Part shown: one piece after another, positions 61,834 to 64,000 of the stretch
Layout: each line of letters starts with the position of its first letter
Numbering within the stretch: position 1 is the stretch's first letter
NCBI GenBank assembly: GCA_030141605.1
Contig: JAQGDQ010000349.1
Span: 5,001-69,000, forward strand
Direction of reading: 5' to 3'
Origin: Tubiluchus corallicola
Taxonomy: Eukaryota; Priapulida; Priapulimorpha; Priapulimorphida; Tubiluchidae
DNA: 64,000 nt
Position numbers and translations under genes: made by a program
The notes under the pieces: model-generated
What the model was told of the DNA's origin: nothing
Databases searched by the model: none
The model's input: only the letters and a program-made list of their open reading frames with translations

Positions 61834-62460
61834 AATATTGTAAGCAAAAGTGCTATTCAGCTGAAACAAACTTGTGTTGATCATTTTTAAAACATACGTT
61901 AAAATTGACTAATCTTCTTCATTAACCATTGACGTCTATTTTGAAATCACTAGTAGCATTTTCGCCGCAGAGTTATCTCGACTAAATTGCAACTTTGGAA
62001 TACGCAAATATTTTTGCAAGAAATTTACATCCAAAGTAAAATATGTCGTCGAATTTTCTTCACCTCGTACGTACGTGTTTTATGTTTTGTGACCTAAAAG
62101 GTTTGCGGCGGTTCGCGATGGTCAAGTTTCGCGCATGTCAACTATGTTGGAGTATCACTGCATATAGTCATAGATTATATGCCGTATGACTCAAAAAGGT
62201 TAAAACTTCAGCTGAGTAAGCGAAATTTCAACTTCGTTGTGTGTGAGTCCATAGAGCGATATGGAGATTTGGGTAAATCTATTTTCGACACCATAAATCA
62301 AAGCCTATGGCAGAAAAATTCACTGTTGATTAAACGTAGCTACCAACATGTTTATCGCATTTATTCATAATGAACTTAGGCAAATTCGTTATACGATTAC
62401 TGATCAGACACGATTACTGAAGTCTAAAAACTGTCGTGCGAGCGCTATAGTACAAGGTAA

Positions 62461-62566
62461 ATAACCGAGTGGTGACGATATGTGCTTAGCCACCGAAGTT
62501 AAGCAAAGTTAGGCCAGTCAATACTGGATGGATTAATGACAATCGGATTCAATACATGCTCTCGAA
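62461..62566 (+). pseudogene. 5S rRNA-derived sequence (pseudogene or 5S-type SINE)
   Basis: CCACCGAAGTTAAGCAAAGT (62490) followed by TAGGCCAGTCAATACTGGAT and GGAT matches the internal control region and 3' half of animal 5S rRNA (CTCGGAAGCTAAGCAGGGTC ... GGTTAGTACTTGGATGG) with scattered changes. The 5' third is too diverged to align. Such changes would spoil a working 5S gene. Confidence 0.55.
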
Positions 62567-63890
62567 AGTTCCATGCACAACCTCTTTGCAGCAGGCGACA
62601 TATTTAGGCTAATCTGCACACAAATGTAGCTAAGAAACCTGTGTGTATTCAGTATCTCATCTGAGAAGATTACTCTTCATGATTAACCTGGCTTTAGACA
62701 TGCTCCTGTCCTGCCGCAACTATATACATTATGCAGACTCCCGCTGAGTTCTGGTAACTAACTTACGATTTGCTGAGTTATGCAAAAGGTCGACAAAGGG
62801 TACACTTTCCATTAAAATGGCGCAGGAAGAAATTTAAATTGTTGAGAAAATTTTTGCTTTTTAGAAAACAATGAATTACAAATAGCTGCAAGCTCCGTTT
62901 TTAAACTGCACATCATCGTACCGCTTAGCAGCTTGGTCGCCATGCTGCTTTATTCATTCTAAAACAATTCAACATCTTATTTCTGTTTCAAGTTTAACCT
63001 TAAAAAAAGAATCTTTTTGCCGCATGAGAAATACTGAAGGCAACTTGAATACACAGCAGCCGGTAGGTTAAAAGGAACGTTACGCTCGTAACAATTTAGC
63101 CTGAAATTCTAAGTACAATTATAGTGCAATAGACAAAAAAGCATTTATTCGAATCGAAAATTTTGATATAGAGTATAATATTAAGACCTTTCCAAACTAA
63201 TATTTTTTCTTGAATCATTTTGAAATCTTGTTCAACTGCTCAGCTGCTTGAACAAGCAACAATAGCAATAGTGACTTTGACAGTAAAAAATGAAAAGCTG
63301 CGGAATAATTTAACCAGAGAACAGACATTAAAAACGATGTTCAAGACTCTTAATACACTATTTCATTGATGATAGCTTGTTTCCTGCCTTCTGATGACAA
63401 ATTTTCAAGGCTTATTTAGTTATTTAATCTATTTTGTTCAGCTAAAGGTGTTAAAGTACAGGCTAATTTTATGCAACGTATTTAATTGTAATTGTTCCCG
63501 TTGTCGCAATTTTGGTCGCAAAAATAAATGATATAAAGATTCTTATAAAACCACTGCGATATATTATTGCAAATATTTAAGTAGCAACAATTAATCGGTA
63601 CTAAATTAATTCGTTAGTAAGATTATTGTCAGAGAAAATTTTGCCCATCTTCTCTGTCATTAAATTTTGTTTTTTTACTACAATTCGCTTAGTTTAAAGG
63701 CATAAATGAATATCAAAAACAAATCCATTTTTTATATAATTCGGCACATTCATGCAGGATGAAGCAATCAACGGACAGGGTTTACTAAACATTATGTTTG
63801 ATACGAGACCAGAACCTAGCACATTTGACACATCTTAGTCACTTTCCTCTTGCCCGCTTGCATATGTGCATCCTTCTCAATGAGGTAAAA
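62567..63890. other. Intergenic, nothing recognised
   Basis: AT-rich non-coding sequence up to the last 110 bp of the window. Confidence 0.45.
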
Positions 63891-64000
63891 GATCAGACAC
63901 TATAGCGAATGAAACCGCCAAGAGCGAGTATTGAACCCAGGTTGTGACGAGTCATTCACTGGTCAGACCCGGTGTGTCTTAATTTCGGTCGCGAGCGACA
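63891..64000 (-). repeat. Possible tRNA-like SINE head on the minus strand
   Basis: The minus strand reads ACCTGGGTTCAATACTCGC, a box-B-like GGTTCAATAC, near the window end. Box A is unclear. Low confidence. Confidence 0.25.

Overview
The window is animal nuclear DNA, AT-rich, with spliceosomal introns, long microsatellites and many decayed transposons. Three things point to a non-arthropod, non-vertebrate invertebrate. A SUV39H gene stands alone, without the eIF2-gamma fusion known from insects. A gustatory-receptor-like (GRL) 7-TM gene is present, a family not known from vertebrates. Pentraxin domains occur in a tandem array. The species cannot be named from sequence alone.

Layout. (1) 1-8197, + strand: the 3' part of a gene encoding at least four tandem pentraxin (LamG-like) domains. 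Each domain is built from a 235-bp exon plus a roughly 452-bp exon. The gene ends at 8137 with AATAAA at 8191. (2) 8268-16960, - strand: a GRL chemoreceptor. Its first exon codes 372 residues and has a clear phase-0 donor; the proposed last exon (36 codons) lies 7.5 kb away. The intron between them holds two near-identical 2.9-kb blocks in tandem, one carrying a 455-bp TA-flanked MITE that the other lacks. (3) 19441-31550, + strand: a complete eight-coding-exon SUV39H histone H3K9 methyltransferase. All splice phases agree and give 614 residues. About 200 serine-rich residues are inserted between SET and post-SET. (4) 31.6-42.7 kb: gene-poor, with a large TAG/CAG array and a degenerate GAT array. 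(5) 42716-43657, - strand: a secreted proline-rich protein that I do not recognise. (6) 44-64 kb: gene-poor and repeat-rich. It holds TAG, CA and TA microsatellites, a 41-bp perfect inverted repeat, a 5'-truncated RTE-like LINE with an 11-bp target duplication, a decayed second LINE, tRNA- and 5S-derived sequences, and one possible Ly6-like exon.

The genes do not form an obvious functional cluster. The pentraxin and chemoreceptor genes converge, with about 130 bp between their stop codons. The chemoreceptor and SUV39H genes diverge across a 2.5-kb gap. Exon coordinates come from splice consensus, reading phase and family resemblance by eye. No transcript or database search was available.
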